Assembly: GCA_015342445.1 (NCBI GenBank)
Contig: JACEFO010001874.1
Coordinates: 620,001-684,000 of the forward strand
Origin: Digitaria exilis
Lineage: Eukaryota; Streptophyta; Magnoliopsida; Poales; Poaceae
Direction of reading: 5' to 3'
DNA length: 64,000 bases
The first letter of the stretch is position 1. The number at the start of each line of letters is the position of its first letter. Below are positions 41,155 through 52,676 of this stretch, in pieces. The notes under the pieces are model-generated. The model was not told the origin of the DNA. It did no database searches and saw only the letters and a program-made list of their open reading frames with translations. Both the position numbers and the translations under genes were made by a program.

Positions 41155-44100
41155 TGTGGCATCTCTGATGTCAAAGTATTAAAAGTACACTTAAAACAAG
41201 TGCAAAGAGGGAAAAAGTGGTGTTGGAATTCAAAAATTCATCAAAATTCATATTTTAATTCAGAAACAAAGGTTGTTTGACACCCAATTGAAATCTCAAG
41301 AATTATGTACTAAAGTCGAAAATCTCCAAAAATAAAAGATGTTTGTCATCACAAATAAGGCCTAGTCACTGTTTGGAACTTTTGAAAAGTTTGCAGTTTA
41401 GTCCCTCAAAAACTCAAAAAACAGTTCTGAACACCTTTTTAAATTTGGGTTGTTTGAGCTTGAAAAATTTGAAATTTCAGGTTCATCCCAAAAAGAAAGT
41501 TGTGTCCCAGCTCTCAAACTCCAACTTTTATTTTCACACTTTTTCATGTTCAGTTCAAATTTTTGGAGAAAATTCAAAAGGGCAAAAGGAGCTCCACGGG
41601 CGCCAACAGTCGCCCTGGCGCGCCCCTGCTCCGGCCGGGAGCCGGCCGCCACGTGGCCGGCGAGCGGCGGAGGCCGCGCCGAGCTGGCCGAGCCACGGCG
41701 TCGGGTGGCGCTTGTCGTCACGCGTTTGTCCAGCCCCTCCCGAGCCTTCACATCACCGTCGTCAGGCCGCCTCGCCTCGCGCCGCGCGAACGCCATCATG
41801 GCGGTCGGAGCGCCGCCGTGGCCGCGCGCACGCGCGCGACGCGCAGAGCCTCTCCGCGGAAGATTCCGTCCCGCTCCGCGCCAAGGACCCTGTAGAAGAT
41901 CTTCCACTCCCTCACGCGACGATCTTCGACGCCTAATCCTGCGCGCGCGCTCTGCTCGAGCTCACAGCGCCATCAATGGTGACCGCGACAGCCCGCGCAC
42001 GCGCACACACGCCACCGAGGCCGCTCAGTGCCTCTAGCGCACCCCAAACGCTTCCCTGAGCATCCTCATTCCTTCCCCCAGCCAGTGCCCAGTCCTTCTC
42101 CCTCTCCTCGCGCTCGCTCCCGTCGTCTTCAACCTCACGCCGCGCGGACCGAGCGGAGCTTCGAAGAGAAATTCATCCTCGTCCCTCCACCATTCCCAAA
42201 TCCCTCGCGCACGAAGCTAGACCCCTTCACTAGCCTCCCATTCCCCCACTCCTCTCGAGCTATCATCGCTTCTCCCGCGAGAAATCGAGATTTCCCCCAA
42301 ATCTCCATTTTTCGGCCGCCGGAGCACCCTCACATCGAGACCCTACTTCGAGCCATCCCCGAGGTTAACTGAGCACGCCAACAGCTTCCCCGAGCTCCAC
42401 TGGTGCTCTAGGACCCCTCCAACCCCGACGAGACCCACTACCCTCGCCGGAATCGAGCTCGCGGCCGCCGCACCGCCGCCGCACGTCGCCGGCGAACTCC
42501 GAGCTTCCCCCGGCCTTCCAACCGCCACCAATCGACTCGTGGTGAGCCACTGATTCTTTTCCCCCACTTCCCCGACCCTATCTCGCCGTCGTTTGGCCGG
42601 CGCAACTCCGGCGACGAGCCAAGGACCAAAGTTCATCGTCTTCGTTTTTTAGGGTCCTCTGCGCAAAAGTCAGGGACTGGTTTGAAAGGTTTTAAAAGTT
42701 CTAGGGTCTCCAGCGTAAAAAGATTCTTAAACCTAGATCTATTTTTCCCGAATCTTGTAAAATCCACCAAAAATCGTACAAAAATCAGAAAAATGCACAA
42801 AAATACTCCCTGGACTCGTGAGATTGTAAACTCCAATCTCATTTAAGCATGTATATACTTTTGGTGAACCATTTGTGAATTAAAATTCAAACTGTGAATT
42901 TAGAAACTTGTGCACCATTTCAAATCCAGAGATCCGCTAGGGCTGAGCTTTGGATATGTTGTTTGCAATGACTTTGGACACCTTGTGTCCAAAGGGGACC
43001 TAAAAATATGGACGTTAGCTTCAGTAATGAATTAAATTGTTATTCCTGTCTTTTTGTAGTCCAGAAATTATTAAAAATAATCTGTGCAGCTAAAACTCAC
43101 AATTTTTCTCCAGAGGCCTAGGAACTTGTTAGCACATCTATTAAAAATGCAAAACTTAATTTTTGCTCTGTTTAGACTAGCCAATAAATAGATATGTGTT
43201 TTCAAATAAGAATTTATTGAGGACTGTCGAAGGGTTATTTTGAGCCACCACTTGGCCAGAGCCCTCCTTGCACTCATGACTAGCTCTGGTAGGTAAATTT
43301 CCTGATTTGGATGTATTTTCGATTTTATATGAATTTATTTCATTACTACAGGCAGCAGTTTGAGCTATTTTTAATAAATTCTCTGTAGCTCAGTTTTAGC
43401 TAAATTTTGGAGTGAGCCTAACTCTTATACTCCAGTAGCTGTCCTAAAGTTTATAGATAAAAAGGATGAACAGAAAATGAAAAACAAAAATGAGAAGAGA
43501 TTAAAGTGGAATTGAGTTATATAAAAGAATAAACCTTTTTGGATAATTAGTTAAAATAAAATAAGGAAAGCCCTAAATTTTAGAACAGCACCCAATCTAC
43601 AAAATAATAAATAGAAATTCTTTTATATATGTACACAATCACCATCAAAGATGCGTAAAAATTTTCCACACCCCCCTCCTCTAATTTTTGTGAAGGAGAA
43701 AGTAATACTTTAGCATGTCTAGGTGAATATGGTCTTCAAGGCCTTAGTTTTGGAATCAATAGGCAGCCACTATAAGCTATGCATCTCATGTAGAAGGCGC
43801 TATTCCGGACGGCTTCTACCATCTCATCCCCGCCGACGGAGAAGGCATCCCGGAGCACGGTGCCGGCGAAGGAACAGTCGACCCGGAGGCTAACCCCCAG
43901 CTAGAGCAAGAAGGCAAGCCCCGGAGCGTAACCTAACCTTTAAAGTTTATGCATCTATGAATTCCCTATGCTTGTGCATTTACGTTTCAAGGAGTTGATT
44001 GAATACCTTAGCTGCACATTCCTAGTACCTATGACTTGCAACACTAGTATGAAAGGATCGATAGGGCATTGCTTTAGGTCCGTTACAAGTCGAGTGATCT

Positions 44101-45349
44101 CCTGTCACTCGCGAGACAAAGGAGTTGCTTGTCTTTACTTATGTTGGAATCATAAGGATGGACGGGCGGGATGATAGATGTAGATCTCCCGTCCGTGTGT
44201 GATAATTGATTTAAGGTCGAAACGTGTGGTTGAATGTGTCAAGTTTTTGAACGTACCACATGCATGCCGATATATGGGAATCGGTAAGCCCGGTACCAGA
44301 TTGAAGCAGCTAGGGCCGATAGCCATCTCTCCTTGGAAACTTTTGTTTCCCCTGCCGTACACTTGTGGATATATCCGTGAGACTGTGAGTGAAGCAGTAA
44401 ACCTCTATCCTAAGGAAGGTGGATTCGGATCCGAATTGTGGATCGATGGGAAAGGTTGGGAAGTGCTTGTACCTTTTATAGCAAGCATTATCCGTGTGTG
44501 TTGGGTTTCCCCTGGCCAGGTAGCAAAATTCGCTTCGAACTGTCCGCTTCTCGCGGTTAATGAGACTGCTTGACCGCCTTGCTGCATTGAGTAACAAGTG
44601 GAACTATGAGATTGAAGAATTTGTTGTATGAATTAAATTGTACTGCACCACTTGTATGATTAGAGAGGATGCTAATCTAGAATGGTTAATTCTACTAGAA
44701 GATGTTGCTAAAACTATGAAAACAAGGATCTACTTTTAGTTGCTTTTTGGCAAACAAACTCACCAGCCAAAAGCCTCTCATGTCTAGATGTCGGTGATGT
44801 AGTTTTCACCCGACGGGTAAGCCTTGCTGAGTATTAGAATACTCAGCCTTGCTTGTGGCTTTTACTTACAGGTACAGTGTTGGATGTGGCAGTCGATGCC
44901 ATGACTTGGCCTACCCAGGTTCCCCCTGGATGGCACATCGAGTGGGTTCCGTCCTCTGCCGAGGAACGGGAGGAGTAGCACCGTGGCAGGCTTTATCATG
45001 GTGTTACGTTGTATCGTCGTTAGTTTATCTTTCCGCTGCAATGAACTATTTATTTCCGCTGCAATGAACTATTTATTTCCGCTGCAATGAATTTGATACT
45101 CTGATTTAAATTTCAAACTTGGTTTGTAATAACTTTGAGATACTATTTGTGTATGTTGGATTTGTGGAATGTTGTAATCTCTGGAACTCACCTTCGTGTG
45201 GGCGTGCTGTTGTTTCGATCGAGAAAAGTACGTGGTTAAATCGGGTTTAATCCGACGGTGCTCCAGCTTATTCCGGATTAAGTGCCTAGCTACTCGATTA
45301 GTGGTCCCGGGGTACTTAACTTGGAATAATTTCGGAGTGGTCCGCCACA
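41155..45349 (+). repeat. 5' LTR of element B
   Basis: 4,195 bp. It includes a GC-rich part (41580-42560) whose open frames are compositional, and a short acidic coding-like module (about 43802-43935, IPDGFYHLIPADGEG...EQEGKPRSVT). Confidence 0.92.
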
Positions 45350-45351
45350 GC

Positions 45352-45363
45352 TGGCATCAGAGC
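45352..45363 (+). other. primer-binding site of element B
   Basis: TGGCATCAGAGC, one mismatch from the usual initiator tRNA-Met primer site TGGTATCAGAGC, 2 nt after the LTR. Confidence 0.85.
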
Positions 45364-46615
45364 CGAAACAGCGCACCGGAGAGAGCAACAAACCTTAAAT
45401 AAACATTTTTGAAATAAAACTTGCCAACTCTTACTTCCGCCGCGCTTTGCGAAGGAAGGTTATTCTTAGGACCGCTAAGGATGTTACCTAGAGCGTGAAG
45501 CCTATGTGGGTTAAGGGATCACGATATGATAGGTGGCAAATAATATATTATACTGACTTCCAGCACATTTCCTTCTGTCATTTACTTTACGCAATGGTGG
45601 GCGCAAGGTACGGCGATTGCTGTAACGTACCACGTCACTATATGAAAATATAGTGGCGGCACATAGTCAATACGCTGTGATGGCGTATGAAAATAGAATA
45701 GCATGGTGGGTGCAAGGTACGGCGATTGCTGTAGCGTACCACGGCATCATATGCAAATATGATGGCGGCACAAAGTCAATACGCTATTTCATGAGCGTAT
45801 GAAATTGTCAATATGTTGCCTTGGTGACATATGAACATTGCCCGTTCAATGTTAAACGTTTGGGTGCTACCTCTATAGTGGGTGGTAATGAATGGAGACG
45901 CTTTCGTGAGTGCTGGCATGAAAGGTTGATTATATATGCTCTGGAATGGAATTTTCTGCAGGTACACTAACCACGTTCCGTATGATTAAACGGTTAGAAA
46001 AGTTCGGCTAGATAATATAGGGAGAGACGGATATTGCCTAGCCACCGGCACTAACTTCGTAGGCCAAAAGTTTATTGGCATGTGTGTTGGCGAGAACGAA
46101 TAGGCCGCTCATGCATTGCATTTCACTGAAATAATATTGAACCTTAACACGTGACCAATCGAAACCGCCGTCGAAAATTCAAATCACAACCGAAACTCTG
46201 CCGAAACCAATCTGTTTGCACCATCAATTCAAAACTGAAAACGTTGTCAAACGAAAAAGTGTTCAACATGAAAGTTGTCATAAAAGTTATTAAGTTTATG
46301 CTGTAGAAATTTGAACGAAAATGGTTCATTAGAACTGGAGTTATGCTTAAAATGGTAACCCCCTGCCTGCTGGAAATTTCTAGGAACAGGGAGATAAAAA
46401 AAAATTGACTTTTTACACCATCTTAACGACAGTTTCTGCTCAAACCTCCAACATGAAACTTGTTTGAATTACTTAAAAAATGTCCTGGCCAAATTTGGGA
46501 ATTTTTGAGCTTGTAGATTTCGAGTTTTATAATTTTTACTACACTGTCCAGAATCTGTTTTGTTTTCTTTGGCGCTAACCGGTTCTCACCCTTGCCCTTT
46601 TCTTTTTGGTTCAGA
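45364..46615 (+). other. 1.25-kb untranslated leader of element B
   Basis: No coding frame. Contains the duplicated hairpin block at 45591-45809, listed separately. The rest (45840-46560) is AT-rich, with no repeat I can name. Confidence 0.7.
45591..45809 (+). promoter_or_regulatory. 109-bp tandem duplication of conserved hairpins in the leader of element B
   Basis: Two copies (45591-45700, 45701-45809) each hold three stem-loops at the same offset. Stem a is GGTACG/CGTACC (45607-45631; 45716-45740). Stem b has 8 bp and a GNRA tetraloop: CACTATAT-GAAA-ATATAGTG (45636-45655) and CATCATAT-GCAA-ATATGATG (45745-45764). Stem c is ATACGC(T)/(A)GCGTAT (45670-45688; 45779-45800). In stem b, two neighbouring base pairs differ between copies and both sides changed together, so pairing is kept. 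Location between primer site and first ORF suits a packaging, dimerisation or translation signal, but the function is inferred. Confidence 0.7.
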
Positions 46616-47502
46616 ATGGACGCTCACGCTGACTTGGCCAGCTACCCCAATGATGTTTCCTTTTCAGACTGCCTGGGATGGGAAGGTTTCCCTAGCATTC
46701 TGTGGTCAGTTTTGCAGGCGCTCGATTACCCTACACCGCCACAATATGAGAGAACCCTCATCCGAGACCGTGGTGTGACCCGATCTCGTGTGCGTTTGGT
46801 GGTATAGCGCCATCCACCGTGTCCTAGCTCCCCCACTTGGAGTGTGGAAGTTCATGGACACCACATGGAGATGACTTGTGAGCTAGCTGCCTTGAATGGC
46901 ATTAGTTCTTTTTGTGCTCAGAACCAGGAATTGGTGGAGCACCAGTTGCTTGGGTTGTTTCCACCGACTTAGCCGGATGATCCCCATTGGATGAGACGCT
47001 ATCTTAGCTCCCCTTTGAGGATGGCGGAAAATCCCGTCGCTGCAGCTGCACTCATGATGAGGTGGATCCGAGCTTACCACCGCTTGCAGGCACTTTTGGG
47101 ACGGTCGCAGAGCGAGATGCTCAACCTTGCTATGGACATGTCCGCCCGTGCCCGTGACATTGGGGTTGAGAGGACCTCATTGTCCATTGAGGTGAGCACC
47201 AGAGACGCCATGATTGCTGATTTGGAGAGGCAATTGAATGACCTCCACATCGTGCACAACAATGCCAAAATGAGCTAGCCCAAACAAGAGAAGAACTTGA
47301 GGAGGTACATGGTACTTTGGAGCATGCTAATGCCATGTTAGCCACCCATGATGCTCAGCACCTTCTTGAGCAAGAAGGAGAGCAAGGAGAAGGAGAGGCC
47401 CCCGACTCCGACATGGATACCGAGGACGACATGCCGCCCCTTCCAGCTCCACCATCACCTATGGGCAGCGAGGCTACCGCTAACAACCTAGATGATTTCT
47501 AG
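46616..47502 (+). pseudogene. pre-gag additional ORF of element B
   Basis: ATG at 46616 (MDAHADLASYPNDVSFSDC). In-frame TAG codons lie at 46805-46807 and about 46970-46972. A one- or two-base slip near 47270-47280 shifts the last third (EEVHGTLEHANAMLATHDAQ...) to another frame. After an aromatic-rich N-terminal part comes a long helical region (MMRWIRAYHRLQALLG, then heptads around DAMIADLERQLNDL) and an acidic Pro-rich tail ending NNLDDF. There is no zinc knuckle or protease motif. The layout parallels the pre-gag ORF of Gypsy-1 (mixed domain, D.P..W..R, coiled coil), although sequence similarity is weak. Function unknown. Confidence 0.65.
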
Positions 47503-48116
47503 AAGTGGTAGTAGCAAGATTACTCCTCCGCTTAGCCTAAATTTTAGCTTCATGTTGTAATAGGCTAGATGGAGTTGAGCTCCCCTTTAATATTTTGAGA
47601 CAATGTAATTTAATGGTGTGGTTGTGATCCAAAACTTGATGAAGGTTGTAATAGCTGTGTGGAAAACATTCTGCAGCTAACGTTGTTTTAATTATTGATG
47701 GGTTTTCCATTCATTTCTGGGCTGTGAGGTGAACTACAAAGTTATTTGGAATTTGTTCAACGAAATGTTCACCAAATTTTAACCCCATTGGTTAAGCGAG
47801 ATAAAAATGGCAACCAAAACACTACAGCTCGGCCTGCTGTAAAACAGCAAACGCAGAGAGCTAAAGATTGAATTTTTCGGCTTAGTTCCAGTCCGAATTT
47901 GATTCTGAGCCAAACATGAAAGTTGTAGAGCATGAAATTTTCGAGCTACTGACCAAATTGGAGCATTTTTGCTTTCTGTTGGGAGATCTGATTTTTCTTC
48001 CGAACTGCTTGTTGATATGTCATTCCTACGCAGTAAACTTCAATATATTGTCACGTTCTATCTTGTCATCGTTATGCAAGCTTATGAAATGTGGCTAATA
48101 CAAGTACCTACTGTAG
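47503..48116 (+). other. spacer between pre-gag ORF and gag in element B
   Basis: About 600 bp, AT-rich, no coding frame. The stretch could hold a splice acceptor or internal ribosome entry signal for gag, but none is evident. Confidence 0.5.
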
Positions 48117-51100
48117 ATGGCAATCACCCGCAGCGGTCATGACGCTAGTGGCTCCAATGCTAACCAGCAAGGGCCAGAGGGGCAGCAACAGCCGCCACCA
48201 CCTCCGCCACCGCAGCAACCTCCGACGTGGCAGCAGTTGTAAGCTACGCAGACGGAGATCCTACGGAACCTGCAGCATCAGCAACAAATGATGCAACAGC
48301 AGATGCTACAGCAGGGAGGTCAACGGGCCCCTCAGCCTCAAGTGGCCCGATATGAGGATTTTCTGGCTACCCACCCGCCGATATTCTCAAGAGCCGATGA
48401 GCCCCTGGAGGCAGATACGTGGGTTCGAGCCATCGAGTCCAAGTTCACCATCTTGGCCACGCCTTGCACTTCCAGCCGTAAGGTAGTATTCGCGGCGCAG
48501 CAGCTCGGCGGCCCAGCTCTCCTATGGTGGGAGAATTACTTGGCCCTGCAGCAAGAGGGTCATGTGGTTGAATGGGATGAGTTCAAGACTGCGTTCAAGG
48601 CTCATCATATTCCTGCCGGCTTGGTAGAGCGGAAGTTGAACGAATTTCTGGCTCTGACCCAGGGTACCCGCACGGTGCTCCAATACGCCCAGGCCTTCAA
48701 TGGTCTGTGCCCGTACGCGGGTCATCGCGCCGACTCTGACGAGAAAAAGTTGGAGAGGTTCCGACGTGGCCTCAATACTAAGTTAAAAGCCCAATTGGCC
48801 ACCACTCGTGCGGCCACGTATGGCGATCTTGTGAACCTCGCCATTGCCCAAGAAGACGCCAACATGGTACACAAGGCGGAGAAGAAGAGGAAAGCTCCCG
48901 CTGGACCCTCGAGCGCGCAGCCGCAGAGATTCCTCTTGGTTCCTCCGGCTGCACCGCAAGGACAGTCCAGGGCACCTCAGGGAGGTGGATGGGTTGCTAG
49001 GCCACCACAGCCTAATGCGCCCCGTTTCCCTCCACCGCCGCAGCAGCAACCGGCGCCAAGACAGAACGCACAACAACCAGCTCGCCCTGGAGCCGCCTAT
49101 CAGTGCTTCAAGTGTGGCAGTAACAGTCACTTTATCAAGGACTGCCCGCAGAACAAGCAGCAGAACCAGCGCCCAGGGAATCAGCAAAACAAGGGCAAAC
49201 AGCAGCAGCGTGTGCAGGTCCGACAAGGAAGGCTTAACTACACCACCTTGGCCGACCTACCCGAGGGAGTCCCAGACATGACTGGTACCTTCCCTATCCA
49301 CACTCAACCTGCTGTGATATTGTTTGATTCCGGGGCAACACATAGTTTTATAAGCACAAGATTTCATACAAAATGTGGGTTAAAATCTTACCATACCAAA
49401 TCATCATATGTGATATCAACTGCGGGAGGTAAATTAGCATCCAACCAAGTCTCCCGAAGAGTTCCAATCAGGCTGGGAGGTAAAATATTTCCTACTGATT
49501 TAATTCTGCTTGGTATGGAGGGCATTGACATCGTGTTGGGAGCCAATTGGATGACTCAACATAAGGTTGTGCTAGATGTTGTGGAACGAGTTGTTGAAAT
49601 AAACTCGCCTACACATGGCCCTAGTGTGCTATATCTACCACAACGGAATTGTGTCAATGCTTGTGCTTATACAATGGTAGGAACGCAACTAAAGGACATT
49701 CCGGTGGTATGTGAGTATGCCGATGTTTTTCCGGATGACTTACCTGGTATGCCGCCGGATAGGGACATTGAATTTGTTATTGAACTCCAACCTGGCACAG
49801 CACCTATATCAAAGAGGCCGTATAGAATGCCACCCAATGAATTGGCCGAACTAAAAATTCAACTCCAAGAACTGTTAGACAAGGGTTTCATACATCCAAG
49901 TGTGTCACCTTGGGGATGTCCCGCTATCTTTGTGAAGAAGAAGGACCATTCTTTGAGGTTGTGTATCGATTACCGGCCTCTCAATACGGTGACTATTGAA
50001 AACAAGTACCCACTCCCCCGTATTGATGCCCTGTTTCACCAACTAGCTGGCGCCAGAGTGTTCTCCAAGATTGATCTTCGCTCTGGCTATCACCAAATAA
50101 AAATCCGACCTTGCGACATTCCAAAGACTGCCTTTTCTACTCGTTACGGGCTTTATGAATTCTTGGTTATGTCTTTTGGACTCACCAATGCCCCAGCCTA
50201 CTTCATGTACCTCATGAATTCGGTTTTCATGTCAGAACTAGACAAGTTCGTGGTGGTTTTCATTGACGACATTCTTATATATTCCAAGAATGAGGAAGAG
50301 CATGCCGAGCACCTACGCATTGTTCTTCAGAGATTGAGAGACCACCAACTCTATGCCAAGTTCTCAAAATGTGAATTCTGGCTAGAGAGTGTGAAATTCC
50401 TAGGTCACACGGTTTCCAAGGATGGTATATCCGTGGATCCAACCAAAGTGCAAGAGGTGCTGGATTGGCAACCACCTACCTCTGTCCATGAGATTCGGAG
50501 TTTTCTGGGATTAGCCGGTTATTATCGCCGTTTTATTCCGGACTTCTCTCGGATTGCGAAACCCATGACCGAACTCTTAAAGAAGGGAGTCAAATTTGAG
50601 TGGAATGACAAATGTGATGAAGCTTTCCACACTTTGAGAAAACATTTAACTTCAGCCCCAGTTTTAGCTCAACCCGATTGCACCAAGCCCTATGATGTCT
50701 ATTGCGATGCTTCAGGCACCGGACTTGGCTATGTCCTCATGCAAGAGAACCGAGTCATTGCTTATGCTTCTCGAGCACTTCGGCCTCATGAGCAAAACTA
50801 CCCCACGCATGATCTTGAGTTAGCAGCGGTTATTCATGCTCTCAAGATGTGGAGACACTATCTGATGGGTGTTCCATGCAACATATACACCGACCACAAG
50901 AGCCTCAAATATGTCTTTACTCAGGCACATTTGAATATGAGGCAGCGAAGATGGTTGGAGTTAGCAAAGGACTATGACCTTAGTGTGCATTACCACCCCG
51001 GCAAGGCAAATGTGGTTGCGGATGCACTAAGCCGCAAGGCTCATTGTCATTGTCTTTCCGTGGAGTCCTACGCTGACACCTTGTGCCATGAAATGGCAAA

Positions 51101-52598
51101 GCTCAACTTAGAGATTGTTCCACATGGGTACCTCAACCATATTTCAGTCGAACCAACCTTGCACGATCAGATTGTTGAAGCCCAATTAAGCGACGCAAAG
51201 ATTAAAATCCTTAAAAGGAAATTGTCAAAGGAGAAGGTGAAGGAAAAATACAAGTGTTTCTGGCTAGATGGGCATGGAGTGATGTGGTTTGGACATCGCA
51301 TCGTGGTGCACAAAAACACGGAACTCCGAAGGAAGATTATGGATGAGGCCCATCTCTCCAAATTTTCTATCCATCCCGGTAGCACCAAAATGTACCAAGA
51401 TTTGAAGCAAAACTTTTGGTGGACTCGGATGAAGCAAGAAATTGCCACGTATGTGTCGGAGTGTGACACGTGTCAGCGGGTTAAGGCTAGCCACTTGAAG
51501 GTAGCAGGCACGCTTCAACCTCTACCTATTCCCTCATGGAAGTGGGAAGATATAAGCATGGACTTCATTGTTGGACTTCCCAGAACCCCTCAGGGGCATG
51601 ACTCCATTTGGGTAATTGTGGACCGCCTTACCAAGACCGCACATTTTGTTCCGGTCAATACCATTTATACCGCTAAGAGGTACGCTGAGATTTATTTGGA
51701 ACGGATCGTTTGTCTACATGGGGTACCCAAGACGATAATTTCAGATCGTGGTACTCAATTCGTAGCACGCTTTTGGGAACAATTGCAACTGTCCCTAGGC
51801 ACTAAACTGATCCGTAGTTCAGCATATCACCTTCAGACCGATGGGCAGACGGAAAGGCTAAATCAAATACTTGAGGATATGCTTCGAGCTTGTGTTATCC
51901 ATTATGGGAATAATTGGGAGAAATGTTTATCTCTGGCCGAATTCTCCTATAACAACAGCTACCAAGCGAGTATTAAAATGGCACCTTTCGAAGCCTTATA
52001 TGGTAGAAGATGTCGGACCCCGTTGTGTTGGTCCCAGGCAGGCGAGAGGTATACCTATGGCCCTGACCTTGTGAAGGAAGCGGAAGAAAAGGTTAGGACC
52101 ATCCGCGAAAATTTGAGAACCGCCCAGTCACGACAGAAGAGTTACTTTGATCAACGGCGGAAGCCACTTCAATTTGAAGTCGGCGACCACGTGTATCTCA
52201 AGGTCTCCCCGACCAAGGGTGTGCAAAGATTTGGATTAAAGGGAAAACTCGCACCTCGTTACATCGGCCCATATGAAATTACTCAACAATGTGGACCGGT
52301 AGGCTATCGTGTGAAGCTTCCCGAGAAGCTCTCAGCCGTGCACAACGTATTCCACGTTTCCCAACTCAAGAGGTGTCTTCGTGTTCCGACCGAAGTTGTT
52401 GAACAAGAGGAACTCTCGGTTGAACCGGATCTCTCCTATGATGAGCATCCCGTTAAAATCCTCGATGAAAAAGAGAGACAAACACGAAGGAAAGGAGTGA
52501 AAATGTACAAAATTCAGTTGAGTCATCACTCCGAAGATGAAGCCACGTGGGAAACCGAAGACTATCTTAAGAAGAATTTCCCCGACATCCTTGCTTAA
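48117..52598 (+). CDS. Gag-Pol polyprotein of element B (one nonsense codon)
   Basis: The likely start is the ATG at 48117 (MAITRSGHDAS). A TAA at 48240-48242 interrupts the Gln/Pro-rich N-terminus, and from the Met at 48288 the frame is open for 1,436 codons. Residues counted from 48288: capsid-like region about 20-230; zinc knuckle CFKCGSNSHFIKDC at 273-286; protease active site DSGAT at 347; RT with FIDD (D660, D661); RNase H with D807; integrase zinc finger H1022/H1029/C1059/C1062; D,D35E core D1092, D1153, E1189; GPY/F-type region (RYIGPYEI); chromodomain in the last 55 residues (HPVKILDEKERQTRR...DEATWETEDYL). Gag and Pol are in one frame, as in chromoviruses. All catalytic residues are present, so only the early stop blocks expression, and initiation downstream of it is conceivable. 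Confidence 0.93.
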
Positions 52599-52660
52599 GC
52601 CAAAGGTACCGTTTTTCCACCTTGCTCCTAAGTGTAATCGAATCTCGGGACGAGATTCCT

Positions 52661-52675
52661 TTTAAGGGGGGTAGG
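52661..52675 (+). other. polypurine tract of element B
   Basis: TTTAAGGGGGGTAGG ends 1 nt before the 3' LTR, nearly the same as that of Gypsy-1. Confidence 0.85.
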
Positions 52676-52676
52676 C

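Noticed and set aside
41343..42636. Open frames up to 197 codons on both strands (and again at 52865-53575)
   Set aside because: GC-rich LTR sequence of element B, repeated in both LTRs. No family features.
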